The translations under genes were made by a program, and so were the position numbers. Below, piece after piece: positions 1 through 8,489 of a DNA stretch of 64,000 nt. The stretch's first letter is position 1, and each line of letters starts with the position of its first letter. The notes under the pieces are model-generated. The model was given only the letters and a program-made list of their open reading frames with translations, did not search any database and had not been told where the DNA came from. The DNA lies in the NCBI RefSeq assembly GCF_030386795.1, contig NZ_JANUQM010000015.1:186001-250000 (forward strand). The letters are read 5' to 3'. This DNA comes from Streptomyces sp. S.PNR 29. GTDB lineage: Bacteria > Actinomycetota > Actinomycetes > Streptomycetales > Streptomycetaceae.

Positions 1-237
1 GAGATCGGGCGCGGCCTCGATGGGCTCGATGACGAGCGGCCGTTGACGCCGGACGAACTCACCGGCCCGCGCGGACGGCTCGACGGAGAACAGCCGCCGT
101 CACAGGCCCTGCTCGACATCCTTCCGGAGCTGCTGACCGGCGCCGAGTTCGCCTGCGCGCGGGTCATCGTCGCCAGCCTGGACCCCGACATCGAGGAACT
201 CGCGCTCGCGACCGTGTCCGGGGCGGCCCATGTCTGA
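1..237 (+). CDS. nuoD: NuoD-like subunit, C-terminal end only
   Basis: This frame is open from the first base and stops at the TGA overlapping the nuoH start, so only about 78 C-terminal residues are present. The segment LLTGAEFACARVIVASLDPD followed by two acidic residues resembles the end of the 49-kDa subunit of complex I, where a Ser-Leu-Asp motif lies near the C-terminus. In actinomycete second nuo operons a D-type subunit commonly precedes the H subunit, which agrees with the position. The usual final Gly-Glu-Val-Asp-Arg ending is not conserved, so the assignment rests on context as much as on sequence. The stop overlaps the next start by 8 bases, suggesting translational coupling. Confidence 0.55.
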   Translation, partial: EIGRGLDGLDDERPLTPDELTGPRGRLDGEQPPSQALLDILPELLTGAEFACARVIVASLDPDIEELALATVSGAAHV

Positions 238-1174
238 TGCCGCGCCCCTGTGGGCGACCATCGTCCTTCCTGTCGCCCTGGCGGTGGCTGCCGTGGTTAC
301 GGCCGGGTTCGATGCGGTGCTGTCCGGCTCGGCCGAGCGGGGTTCCCCCGGGAGCATCCGGGAGGCCGGGCTGCGTGCCGTGGCTCCGTTACGGGAAGCT
401 TTGCGGCTGCTCGTCCAGCAGCCGCGCCGTACGACGGCCGCGGACCGGCTGCTCGGCAGGCTGGGCGTGGTGCTGGTTCCGGTGGCCGCGGTGCTGGCGG
501 GTGCCGTACTGCCGTGGGGCTTTCGGTCCGTGAGCGATCCGTCCGTCGGTGTCGTGTGGTTCAACGCCATGGAGGCGCTGGCCTGGGCGGCGGTGTGGCT
601 GGCGGGCTGGGGGCCGAACTCGGCGCTGTCGCTGATCGGCGGGTACCGGTTCCTCGCTCAGGGACTGGCGTACGAACTCCCGCACATGTTCGCCATCACC
701 ACCGCCGCTCTCGGTGCAGAGTCCCTGCGGGTCGGGGACGTGGTCGCGGCTCAGGACGGGCTGTGGTTCGCGGTGTGGATGCCTGCCGCCTTCGTCGTCT
801 ATCTGCTGAGCGCGCTCGCGATGGCCTTCTGGGGGCCGTTCGAACATCCGCTGTCGCGGGACGCGGCCGGTGGTGCCGCAGCCGAACTGGCGGGCGTGGA
901 CCGGCTGGTGTTTCTGGGCGGGCGGTGGCTGCTGCTCGTGGTGACCGCCGGCTTCAGCGTGCCGCTGTTCCTCGGGGGAGGGCACGGACCGCTGCTGCCG
1001 GGCTGGGCGTGGACGTTGCTGAAGACCGCGGCGGTGCTGGCGCTGCTGGTGGCCGGGCGCCGCCTGGTGCCCACGCTGCGGATGGAGCGGTACATGGAGC
1101 TGGCGTGGATGGTGCCGGTGCCGCTGACGCTGCTTCAGGCGCTGGTCGTGGCCGTCGTCGTCCTGAACCGATGA
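230..1174 (+). CDS. nuoH: NADH-quinone oxidoreductase subunit H-like membrane protein
   Basis: A 314-residue polytopic membrane protein of the complex I subunit 1 family, which forms the quinone-binding junction with the hydrophilic arm. The diagnostic stretch GGYRFLAQGLAYELP lies at about residues 137-151 and corresponds to the conserved quinone-chamber loop and helix. About eight hydrophobic segments can be seen. The ATG start lies inside the end of the upstream D-type gene and the stop overlaps the nuoJ start (ATGA), so the gene is part of one coupled operon. It is somewhat shorter and more divergent than housekeeping NuoH, as expected for a second, specialised copy. The H-subunit assignment is firm; the electron donor is unknown. 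Confidence 0.85.
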   Translation: MSDAAPLWATIVLPVALAVAAVVTAGFDAVLSGSAERGSPGSIREAGLRAVAPLREALRLLVQQPRRTTAADRLLGRLGVVLVPVAAVLAGAVLPWGFRSVSDPSVGVVWFNAMEALAWAAVWLAGWGPNSALSLIGGYRFLAQGLAYELPHMFAITTAALGAESLRVGDVVAAQDGLWFAVWMPAAFVVYLLSALAMAFWGPFEHPLSRDAAGGAAAELAGVDRLVFLGGRWLLLVVTAGFSVPLFLGGGHGPLLPGWAWTLLKTAAVLALLVAGRRLVPTLRMERYMELAWMVPVPLTLLQALVVAVVVLNR

Positions 1175-1758
1175 GTGAGGTGCTGGCCATGCTTGACGAC
1201 GTGATCTTCTGGGTGCTGGCCCTGCTGGCGGTGGCCAGTGGCGTCATGGTGTTCCGGTTCGACTCCATGGCCCGGGCGACGTACGCGCTGCTGACCTCGC
1301 TGCTGTGTGTCGGCGGCGAGGTGCTGCTGCTCGGGCTGGACTACCTCGGGGTCGTGATCGTGCTGATGATGACCATCGAGATGGCCATCATGGCCGTGTT
1401 CATGGTGATGTACATGATGAACCCGGCCGGGCTCATGCCGATGACCATGGTCCACAACAAGAGGGGCGCGGGCGTGATCTGCGCGGCGCTCTTCGCCGTG
1501 CTCGCCGCCGGGATCCTGCTCGCCCCGTGGCCGTCCCGGCGCGGCCGGCCGTCGGCCGATCCCACCATGGATCTGGGCTTGTCGCTGATGGGGCCGCAGA
1601 TGCTCACCATGATGACCCTCGGACTCGCCTTGTTCGCCACCATCGTCGCCACCGTCGTCCTGGCCACCCGCCGAGGCCGTTACGACCGGTTCGGCGACGA
1701 CCTCACAGCAGGTACCGCCCAGGACCCCGTGCGGGGAGGGATGGCCGGTGACCTTTGA
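1171..1758 (+). CDS. nuoJ: NADH-quinone oxidoreductase subunit J-like protein
   Basis: A 195-residue protein starting at the ATG that overlaps the nuoH stop. It has about five transmembrane segments, including a Met-rich helix (VLMMTIEMAIMAVFMVMYMM at about residues 63-82), and a polar tail. Position between H and K, size and membrane topology fit subunit J of complex I, which helps build the membrane arm. The usual glycine-rich helix of NuoJ is poorly conserved here, so this is one of the more divergent members of the operon. The nuoK GTG start lies 11 bases before its stop. Confidence 0.8.
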   Translation: MSEVLAMLDDVIFWVLALLAVASGVMVFRFDSMARATYALLTSLLCVGGEVLLLGLDYLGVVIVLMMTIEMAIMAVFMVMYMMNPAGLMPMTMVHNKRGAGVICAALFAVLAAGILLAPWPSRRGRPSADPTMDLGLSLMGPQMLTMMTLGLALFATIVATVVLATRRGRYDRFGDDLTAGTAQDPVRGGMAGDL

Positions 1759-2053
1759 ACTCTTTCTGCTGCTGGCCGCGGCTCTGTTCAGCATCGGACT
1801 GTTCGGCGCGCTCACCCAGCAGTCGATCGTGATGCTGATGATGGGCCTGGAGCTGATGCTGGGCGGCGTCATCGTCGGTGCGGCGGCCGTCTGGCACTAC
1901 GTCGCCCCGGCCGCCGCCGAAGGACAGGTGCTGGTCGTCCTCGCGGTCACGGTGATGGCGGTGGAGATGGCCATCGGGTTCGCCGTGGTCACCGCGCTCT
2001 TCCGGGCTCGTGAAGTCGACATGACCGACATGGCGGCGGAGTTGAGGGAGTGA
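1748..2053 (+). CDS. nuoK: NADH-quinone oxidoreductase subunit K
   Basis: A 101-residue protein, the normal length for NuoK, with three transmembrane helices. The two membrane-buried glutamates needed for proton translocation are present: Glu35 in MMGLELMLGG and Glu73 in VMAVEMAIGF. The start is GTG, inside the end of nuoJ, and the stop overlaps the nuoL GTG start (GTGA). Retention of both key carboxylates argues that this second complex still pumps protons. Confidence 0.92.
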   Translation: MTFELFLLLAAALFSIGLFGALTQQSIVMLMMGLELMLGGVIVGAAAVWHYVAPAAAEGQVLVVLAVTVMAVEMAIGFAVVTALFRAREVDMTDMAAELRE

Positions 2054-3900
2054 GCGCGCTGCTGTGGGCGCTCGTCGCGCTGCCGCTGGCGGTGGGGACG
2101 CTGTTGGCGGTCGCCGGCCGCCCAGTGGACCGATACGCCCCCGGTATCGCGGTCGGCACGGCCGTAGCCGCGTCCGGCCTCGCCGTCGCGGTGGCGTTCG
2201 AGCACCCGCGGGCCGAAGCGCCACTGCTCGAAGGGCTCCCCGCCGGGCTCGCGGCCGACGGACTGTCGGGGCTCATGGTCGTAACCGTCACGGCGGTGAC
2301 CGCGGCCGTTCTCCTCTTCAGCGTCGCGGACATCGGGCCGGACGAGGCCCGTGCCCGCTTTTTCGGGCTGATGCTGTTGTTCAGCGGTGCGATGCTGACC
2401 ACGGTCACCGCGACCACGCTGCCGGTCCTGCTGATGGCGTGGGAGGTCATGGGGGCCACCTCCTGGGCGCTGATCGGCTACTGGTGGCGCGACCCCGAGC
2501 GCGGTGATGCGGCCAACACGGCCTTCCTCACCACCCGCGCCGCCGACCTCGGCCTCTATCTGGCCGCCGGGGCGGCGCTGGCGAGCGGACAGGCCCCTTC
2601 CCTCGCCCTCGATGAGCTCCCGGACACGACCGGCGCCTGGTCCACGGTCATCACCGCCGGCGTCATCGCGGCCGCGTTCGGCAAGTCCGCGCAACTGCCC
2701 CTCAGCTTCTGGCTGTCCAGGGCCATGCAGGGCCCGAGCCCGGTCTCCGCCCTGCTGCACTCGGCGACCATGGTCGTAGCCGGGGCCTATCTGTTGCTCC
2801 GGCTGGAGCCGTTGCTGTCCGCGTCCGGGTGGGGCGGGCCCGTCGTCGCGTGGACGGGTGCGGTGACCGCGGTCGTGCTCGGCCTGGTCGCCGTGGCGCA
2901 GACCGACCTCAAGCAGTTGCTCGCCGCTTCCACCTGCGCCCAGATCGGCTTCATGGTCCTCGCCGCCGGGGCCGGAGCGGTCACCGGCGGAACCCTCCAG
3001 CTCATCGCGCACGCCGCCGCGAAGAGCCTTGCCTTCCTCGTCGCGGGCGCCTGGCTGACGACCCTCGGCACCAAGGCACTTCCCGCCCTGCGCGGTGCGG
3101 CCCGGCGGCATCGCACCGTCGGGCTTGCCTTCGGCGTCGCGGCGCTGACTCTCGCCGGGGTCCCGCCTCTCGCGCTGTGGGCGGCCAAGGACGTACTCCT
3201 CGCCGGCGCCCTGGAAGACACCGCGGCGCTGTATGTCACCGGTTTGGCCGCTGCCGTCATCTCCGCGGTCTACAGCGCCAAGGCGCTGTGGTTCGTCTGG
3301 CAGCCCGCCTCCGCGACGGAGGACACGGAGGAGCCGCTGCCTTACGTGACGCGACTGCCGCTGGTAATCCTGGCCGTCGCCTGTGCCGCCCTGACCGTCA
3401 CGTCGTTCCCGCCCGTACGGAACGCGGTCGAGCGGGTGCTCGGCGGAGAAGCCCAGCCTCCCCCGCAGGTGTGGGAGTTCGCGCTGTCCGGCGCACTCGC
3501 GGTCGCCGTCTCGGCCATGGTCGGGGTCCGCGGCCCCCGACTTCTCACCCTGCCCAGCCGGATCACCACCTGGGCGTCGGACTGGCTCCGCCTGGAGAAC
3601 GCGGCACGCGCGCTCCTCGTGCGCCCGGTCCTGCGCCTCGCGGACGCCCTCGCCGCCTTCGACGACCGGGTGCTGGATCGCGCGGTCGAGGGCACGGCCC
3701 GTGGGGCGGTGGGGCTGGCCCGGTGGAGCAACCAGCAGGTGGAACGGCTCGTCGACGCCGGCGTGGAGGGTGTGGCGGGCGGTGCCCGCGCACTCGGCCG
3801 CTGGGCGCGCAGGCCGCAGACGGGGCAGCTGCACCAGTACCTCGCCCAGGCGGTCGCCGCCTTCACCGTCCTCGCCGTCGTCCTCGTCCTCGTGAGGTGA
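2050..3900 (+). CDS. nuoL: NADH-quinone oxidoreductase subunit L, antiporter-like
   Basis: A 616-residue Mrp-antiporter-type subunit with many transmembrane helices. Key residues visible are the TM5-type glutamate (WEVMGATSWALIG, Glu132) and the TM7-type lysine (AFGKSAQLPL, Lys212), followed by GPSPVSALLHSATM at about residues 228-241. The usual His-Thr-Trp-Leu after the lysine is replaced by Ser-Phe-Trp-Leu, a departure from canonical NuoL. The C-terminal part after about residue 480 should hold the lateral helix and a long amphipathic region before a last membrane segment. The GTG start overlaps the nuoK stop, and nuoM begins inside its final codons. Confidence 0.9.
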   Translation: MSALLWALVALPLAVGTLLAVAGRPVDRYAPGIAVGTAVAASGLAVAVAFEHPRAEAPLLEGLPAGLAADGLSGLMVVTVTAVTAAVLLFSVADIGPDEARARFFGLMLLFSGAMLTTVTATTLPVLLMAWEVMGATSWALIGYWWRDPERGDAANTAFLTTRAADLGLYLAAGAALASGQAPSLALDELPDTTGAWSTVITAGVIAAAFGKSAQLPLSFWLSRAMQGPSPVSALLHSATMVVAGAYLLLRLEPLLSASGWGGPVVAWTGAVTAVVLGLVAVAQTDLKQLLAASTCAQIGFMVLAAGAGAVTGGTLQLIAHAAAKSLAFLVAGAWLTTLGTKALPALRGAARRHRTVGLAFGVAALTLAGVPPLALWAAKDVLLAGALEDTAALYVTGLAAAVISAVYSAKALWFVWQPASATEDTEEPLPYVTRLPLVILAVACAALTVTSFPPVRNAVERVLGGEAQPPPQVWEFALSGALAVAVSAMVGVRGPRLLTLPSRITTWASDWLRLENAARALLVRPVLRLADALAAFDDRVLDRAVEGTARGAVGLARWSNQQVERLVDAGVEGVAGGARALGRWARRPQTGQLHQYLAQAVAAFTVLAVVLVLVR

Positions 3901-5414
3901 CCGCCGTGCTCACGGCCATCGTCCTGCTCCCGACCGCCATGGCGGCCCTCCTGCTGTGCGTGCCCCGCAGCGCGCCCCGCCTCCTGTTCCTGTCGGCGTG
4001 GGCGGCGACCACCGCCACAGAGCTGGTCCTGACCGTGATCGTCTGGGCGGGCTACCGAGCCGACGGCGGGATGCAGTACGAAACCCGGGCCCGCTGGATC
4101 CCCAGCGCGGGAATCACCTACCACGTCGGCGTCGACGGACTGTCCCTGCCGCTGGTGGCCGTCACCTGCGTGCTGTTCCTCGCCTGTGCGCTGTACGCGT
4201 GGCGCGAGACGCGGCGGGTCAGGGAGTTCGCGGCGCTGTTCCTCTTTTTGCAGACGACGTGCCTCGGCCTGTTCGCGGCCCTCGACCTGATCCTGTTCTT
4301 CGTCTTCTTCGACCTGTCCATCGTGGCGATGTACTTCATCATCGCCGGGTGGGGACACAAGGGCGCCACCCGCGCCGCGCTGAAGTTCTTCCTCTACACC
4401 TTCATCGGCTCCCTCGCCCTGCTGCTCGGCTTCATCGGCCTCTACCTGGCCGCCGACCCGCACACCTTCGACATCGTCGAACTGACCAACGCCAACCCCC
4501 TCGCCGGACGCTCCGCCTACGGAGCCCTGATCCTCCTCGCCATCGCCGTCGGGCTGGCGGTGAAGACCCCGACCGTGCCCTTCCACACCTGGCTGCCGCC
4601 CGCCCACACCGACGCCCCGGCCGCCGGGTCGGCGATCCTCGCCGGCGTGCTGCTGAAGATGGGCACGTACGGCTTCCTGCGCATCGCGATGCCCGTCCTG
4701 CCCGGCGCGTGGCGCGACTACGCGCTCGTCTTCGTCGTCGTCGGCGTGGTCTCCGTGCTGTACGGGGCACTGGTCGCCCTCGCCCAGACCGACTTCAAAC
4801 GGATGGTCGCCTACACCTCCGTGAACCACATGGGCTACATCATCCTGGCGATCGGGGCGGCCGGGGCCGTCGGCGCCGGCCAGGAGGAGGCCCGCCGCCT
4901 CGCCGTCACCGGCTCGGTCTTCCAGATGGTCAGCCATGGCCTGCTGACCGGCGCACTGTTCCTGCTGTCCGGCGTGCTGTACGGGCGCGGGCGGACGTAC
5001 GAGATGTCCGCGTACTCGGGTGTCGCCGGGCGGGCGCCCGTCTTCGCCGCGCTGACCGGCGTCGCCGCGTTCGCCTCGCTCGGGCTGCCGGGCTTTTCCG
5101 GCTTCATCGCCGAGTTCCAGATCCTCACCGGGAGCCTGGGGCCGGAGCCGGTCGCCACCGGCCTTGCCGTGCTCGGGATCCTGCTCACCGCGGGCCTGTT
5201 CCTGCGCGCCCTGCAACAGGTCTTCCTCGGGCCGCTGCGGCTGCCCACCGTCGCGCCCGGCGCCGACCGGCCGTTCCCCGACATCCGTCTCCACGAAGGG
5301 CTCGCGATCATCCCCCTGCTGGCGCTGGGGGTGGTCCTCGGCCTCGCGCCCCGGTTCGTCCTCGACGTCATCGGACCGGCCTCTCGCGCCGTGCTGGAGC
5401 TGCTCGCGCGATGA
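3897..5414 (+). CDS. nuoM: NADH-quinone oxidoreductase subunit M, antiporter-like
   Basis: A 505-residue antiporter-like subunit. I chose the GTG overlapping the nuoL stop; a second GTG nine bases downstream is the alternative. Conserved features are Lys223 followed by HTWLPPAHTDAP (230-241), a second membrane lysine in GVLLKMGTYGF (Lys254), and the TDFKRMVAYTSVNHMG helix further on. The position normally held by the essential TM5 glutamate (WEM/FEL in relatives) reads FFDLSIVAMY, giving aspartate at about residue 139. This conservative change keeps the carboxylate. The gene is coupled to nuoN by an ATGA overlap. Confidence 0.92.
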   Translation: MTAVLTAIVLLPTAMAALLLCVPRSAPRLLFLSAWAATTATELVLTVIVWAGYRADGGMQYETRARWIPSAGITYHVGVDGLSLPLVAVTCVLFLACALYAWRETRRVREFAALFLFLQTTCLGLFAALDLILFFVFFDLSIVAMYFIIAGWGHKGATRAALKFFLYTFIGSLALLLGFIGLYLAADPHTFDIVELTNANPLAGRSAYGALILLAIAVGLAVKTPTVPFHTWLPPAHTDAPAAGSAILAGVLLKMGTYGFLRIAMPVLPGAWRDYALVFVVVGVVSVLYGALVALAQTDFKRMVAYTSVNHMGYIILAIGAAGAVGAGQEEARRLAVTGSVFQMVSHGLLTGALFLLSGVLYGRGRTYEMSAYSGVAGRAPVFAALTGVAAFASLGLPGFSGFIAEFQILTGSLGPEPVATGLAVLGILLTAGLFLRALQQVFLGPLRLPTVAPGADRPFPDIRLHEGLAIIPLLALGVVLGLAPRFVLDVIGPASRAVLELLAR

Positions 5415-6844
5415 ACGAGATGACCGGGATGAACGAGAACCCCCTCGACCTCCTCCCCGAGGTGCTGCTGGCCGCCTCGGCCGTGCTCGGGCTGCTGCTC
5501 GGAGCGTGGCTGCCGCGTCGCCGCCAGTGGCTGACCGGGGCCATGGCGGGCGCGGCCTGCATCGGGGGGATCGTGGCTGCCGCGATCGCCGCGGCCGGGC
5601 CGGTGGAGACGGCCTTCGGTGAGTCCTTCGCCATCGATCCGGTCACGGCCACCAGCAGGATCGTCATCCTCGGCGCCACCCTCCTGGTCCTCGCGCTCGC
5701 CATGCCACGCGTGCACGCCCACCCAGGCGAAACCGAGTTCTACGTCCTGCTCCAGCTGGCTTCTGCGGGCGCCCTCGTACTGGCCGGAGCCCAGGACCTG
5801 CTGCTCCTCGCCGCCGGCTACCTGCTGGCCAGCGTGCCCGCGTACGCGCTCGCCGGATTCCGCAAGGACAGCCCTGGTACCGAGGCGGCGCTGAAGTACT
5901 ACGTCGTCGGCGCGCTCCTCGGCGTCCTGATGCTCACCGGCATCACCGTCCTGCTCGCCGCCGGTCGAGCGACCGCGTACCCCGTGCTGCGCCCCGAGCT
6001 CGCTGAGGCACCGGCCGGACTGGTGGCGGTCGGCACGCTCGCCCTGCTCGCCGGTGTCCTGTTCAAGGCCGGAGGTGTGCCCGGCCACTTCTGGGTGCCG
6101 GATGCCGTCCAGGGCAGCTCGGCCCCGGTTGCCGCCTTCCTCACCACCATCCCGAAGATCGGCGCCCTGGCGGCGCTCTACAGACTCGCCGCCGTTCCGC
6201 TGGCGGACGCCGAGCTGCCCTGGACCGACCTGGTGGCGGTGCTCTCGGTCGCTTCGATGACCCTGGGCAACCTGGCGGCCTTCTTCCAGCAGGACGTCAA
6301 ACGGCTGCTCGCGTACTCCACGATCAGCCAGGTCGGCTATCTCCTGCTCCCGGTGGCCGTCGCCGGACGCACCGGCCTCGACCAGGAGGCGCTGCTGTAC
6401 TACCTGGCCGGGTACGCGCTGACCAACCTCGGGGCCTTCGCCGTCGTCTGCGCACTCCCCGGAGCCGACGCCATCGACGACTACCGGGGCCTGGCGCGGG
6501 CTCATCCGGCCCTGCTGGGCTCGCTCGTCGTCTGTCTGCTGGGCCTGGTGGGCACGCCTCCGACGGCAGTCTTCCTCGGCAAACTGGAGGCCTTCAGCGC
6601 AGCCATGGACGGCGACTACGCCTGGCTGGCCGTCGTCGCAGCCGTCAACACCGTGGCCTCCCTCTTCTACTACCTGCGCTGGATTGCCCCCGCGTTCCTC
6701 GCACGCGGACCGGCGGGTGACTCCCGTACGACGACAGTACGGACGGCAGCCGTGATCGCCTACGGGTCAGCCACCGGATCCGTCGTCCTCGGGCTGCTCG
6801 GTGGGACCGTCCTTGACGTACTGGGCGGTCCACTCGCCCCCTGA
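5411..6844 (+). CDS. nuoN: NADH-quinone oxidoreductase subunit N, antiporter-like
   Basis: A 477-residue antiporter-like subunit closing the operon. The lysine-containing helix (VLFKAGGVPGHFWVPDAVQG) and the QQDVKRLLAYSTISQVGYL segment are characteristic of NuoN. The start overlaps the nuoM stop. No further nuo gene follows, and an apparently gene-free region precedes the copper-associated genes. With D, H, J, K, L and M this completes a membrane arm. Genes for the NADH-oxidising E, F and G subunits are not in the window, in keeping with small second nuo operons known in Streptomyces. Confidence 0.92.
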   Translation: MNEMTGMNENPLDLLPEVLLAASAVLGLLLGAWLPRRRQWLTGAMAGAACIGGIVAAAIAAAGPVETAFGESFAIDPVTATSRIVILGATLLVLALAMPRVHAHPGETEFYVLLQLASAGALVLAGAQDLLLLAAGYLLASVPAYALAGFRKDSPGTEAALKYYVVGALLGVLMLTGITVLLAAGRATAYPVLRPELAEAPAGLVAVGTLALLAGVLFKAGGVPGHFWVPDAVQGSSAPVAAFLTTIPKIGALAALYRLAAVPLADAELPWTDLVAVLSVASMTLGNLAAFFQQDVKRLLAYSTISQVGYLLLPVAVAGRTGLDQEALLYYLAGYALTNLGAFAVVCALPGADAIDDYRGLARAHPALLGSLVVCLLGLVGTPPTAVFLGKLEAFSAAMDGDYAWLAVVAAVNTVASLFYYLRWIAPAFLARGPAGDSRTTTVRTAAVIAYGSATGSVVLGLLGGTVLDVLGGPLAP

Positions 6845-7090
6845 GCAGCGTCCAGGTGAGTGTCGCCGCTGCTCGGCGGGAGTACGCGCTTGATGTCCAT
6901 CCTGGTCGGTGAGGCGGCACGGCCACGGTGGCCTCCACCGGCGAGGCTGCGGGGGCGCCGGACGGCTCTGGCCGCCGCGGAGCAGTGGCTCGTCGGCCTG
7001 CGGATGCACGGCCGCGTACCAGTTCCACGGAGATGGGCTCCAGGCCCCGCTCGGGGCCTGAGTGGCGGCGACCTACTGCCAAGTCGCTTA

Positions 7091-7106
7091 GTAGTATCCC
7101 GGTAGG
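7091..7106. promoter_or_regulatory. Candidate metalloregulator site upstream of first DUF6153-like gene
   Basis: Read on the minus strand this stretch contains CCTACCGGGATA. Nearly the same motif, CCTACCGGTATA, stands before the second DUF6153-like gene at about 15515. The elements lie 25 and 38 bases before the start codons. A CsoR-type (copper-responsive) operator is a reasonable guess, but the match to published actinobacterial CsoR boxes is only partial. The rest of 6845-7130 shows no gene. Confidence 0.35.
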
Positions 7107-7130
7107 TCGAGTACGGAGGACAAGCTGAGA

Positions 7131-7592
7131 ATGAGCGGGCGGCTGCGCGCAGGTGGGGCCTTCGGGTACCTCTTGCTGGTCGTCATGCTCACGCTGGGCG
7201 TCTTCGCCATGCACACGATGGGCCACCCGGAAGAGTCGTCCGGTCACGGCATGAGCGGCACCATGCCTGCGGTCGCAGGTACCCACCAGGACGGCGTGGC
7301 CCAAGAGGCCCCGGCCCCTGTGCCCCCGGCCCGGTCCGAGGTGATGGCCGAGCACGGGACCGGGGCGTCGGCTGCCACATTGCCGGTGCACGAGCTCCCG
7401 AGCGGCATGGACCTGATGTCCGTGTGCGTGGCGGTGCTCACCGTGTGGCTGCTCGGGCTGTTCCTGCGGGCGGCGGTGGCAGGTCGGCAAGAGCGTTTGA
7501 CCGCCCTTCTGGCTCGATCGATGGCCCTGGCACGCCCTGACACTCCGCCACCAAGACCACTACTCTCTCAGTTGTCAGTTCTGCGGATCTAG
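7131..7592 (+). CDS. DUF6153-like Met/His-rich membrane protein
   Basis: A 153-residue protein with an N-terminal hydrophobic segment (about 9-26), a His/Met-rich exposed region (HTMGHPEESSGHGMSG and similar), and a second membrane helix at about 100-120. It ends in Leu-Ser-Val-Leu-Arg-Ile. This layout, and the Ser/Leu-Arg-Ile C-terminus shared with the protein at 15565, match the actinobacterial DUF6153 type as I know it. A good GGAGGA ribosome site precedes the ATG. It lies directly upstream of a DUF305 lipoprotein, and the metal-binding-type residues suggest extracytoplasmic copper handling. No biochemical function is established for the family. Confidence 0.6.
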   Translation: MSGRLRAGGAFGYLLLVVMLTLGVFAMHTMGHPEESSGHGMSGTMPAVAGTHQDGVAQEAPAPVPPARSEVMAEHGTGASAATLPVHELPSGMDLMSVCVAVLTVWLLGLFLRAAVAGRQERLTALLARSMALARPDTPPPRPLLSQLSVLRI

Positions 7593-7679
7593 GCCGAACC
7601 GCCGCGCGGCCCATTCAGTGCTGCCCGCGCAGACGTGTACGCCACAACCACAGAACGGACCACAAGAGGTACTCCACAC

Positions 7680-8360
7680 ATGACTGCCTACAACCACGCC
7701 CTGAACCGTCGTCTTCGCCGCCGTCTCGCGGTGGTGGGCGTCACCATGACGGGCGGGCTGCTGCTCGCCGCCTGCGGTGGGAACGACATGGAGGGCATGG
7801 ACCACGGCAGCGGCAGCTCCGCCTCCGCCACGCCCACCCAGGAGGCGGGCGACACCCCGGCGCCCGGGGCGTTCAACGACGCTGACGTCACGTTCGCCCA
7901 GATGATGATCCCGCACCACGAGCAGGCTCTGGAGATGGCCAAGCTCGCGGGCGGCCGGGCCTCCGACGCGGAGATCAAGACCCTGGCAGCGGACATCGAG
8001 AAGGCACAGGACCCCGAGATCCGGACCATGAAGTCCTGGCTGAAGGCCTGGGGCAAGCCGGAGTCCGCCGAGGAGAGCATGCCCGGCATGGACCACGGGT
8101 CCGGCGGCATGGACCACGGCTCCGGGATGTCCGGAATGATGTCCGACGAGGACATGAACCAGCTCCAGGCCGCCGAGGGCGCCGAGTTCGACCGCATGTT
8201 CGCGGAGATGATGATCGAGCACCACAAGGGCGCGATCACCATGGCGGAGGACGAGCAGAAGAACGGCCGTAACGCGACGGCCAGGAAGCTCGCCGCCAAC
8301 GTCGTGAAGACCCAGTCCGCCGAGGTCGAGAAGTTCGAGAAGATCCTCGCTCGGCTCTGA
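7680..8360 (+). CDS. DUF305 family lipoprotein
   Basis: A 226-residue secreted lipoprotein. The signal peptide ends in a lipobox (LLLAAC, Cys32). Two DUF305 repeats carry the diagnostic MMIPHHEQALEMA (His79-His80) and MMIEHHKGAITMA (His181-His182) motifs. The linker between them and the N-terminal mature part are rich in Met, Asp, His and Gly. The start at 7680 is preferred over an ATG-like codon at 7635 because it is preceded by AGAGGT and begins a proper signal peptide. DUF305 proteins are often found with copper resistance genes, and this one sits between a DUF6153-like gene and other such genes. A terminator follows. Confidence 0.88.
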   Translation: MTAYNHALNRRLRRRLAVVGVTMTGGLLLAACGGNDMEGMDHGSGSSASATPTQEAGDTPAPGAFNDADVTFAQMMIPHHEQALEMAKLAGGRASDAEIKTLAADIEKAQDPEIRTMKSWLKAWGKPESAEESMPGMDHGSGGMDHGSGMSGMMSDEDMNQLQAAEGAEFDRMFAEMMIEHHKGAITMAEDEQKNGRNATARKLAANVVKTQSAEVEKFEKILARL

Positions 8361-8375
8361 TCCCCATCACCCGCT

Positions 8376-8420
8376 GACCGCCCAGGCTCCGAGGCGCGCA
8401 CGCGAGGAGCCCGGGCGGTC
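8376..8420 (+). terminator. Intrinsic-type hairpin after DUF305 gene
   Basis: Two 15-base arms (8376-8390 and 8406-8420) are inverted repeats with one mismatch, separated by a 15-base loop. The stem is almost all G-C and lies 16 bases after the stop codon. There is no U-tract, as is usual for terminators in high-GC actinomycetes. Confidence 0.75.
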
Positions 8421-8489
8421 CTCTCCCCATGCCGGCCGACCGTCACGGCGGTCGCCGCTCCTGTGCACCCGTACGCATCCCGAGGAATC

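Noticed and set aside
1897..5294. Very long open frames on the minus strand opposite nuoL and nuoM (over 600 residues each)
   Set aside because: They are Arg/Gly/Gln/Asp-rich, lack any domain, and mirror codon bias of the real genes on the plus strand in high-GC DNA.
3956..5410. Extension of the nuoN frame upstream over nuoM
   Set aside because: The extension is Arg/Pro-rich and opposite in character to NuoN; the true start at 5411 overlaps the nuoM stop.
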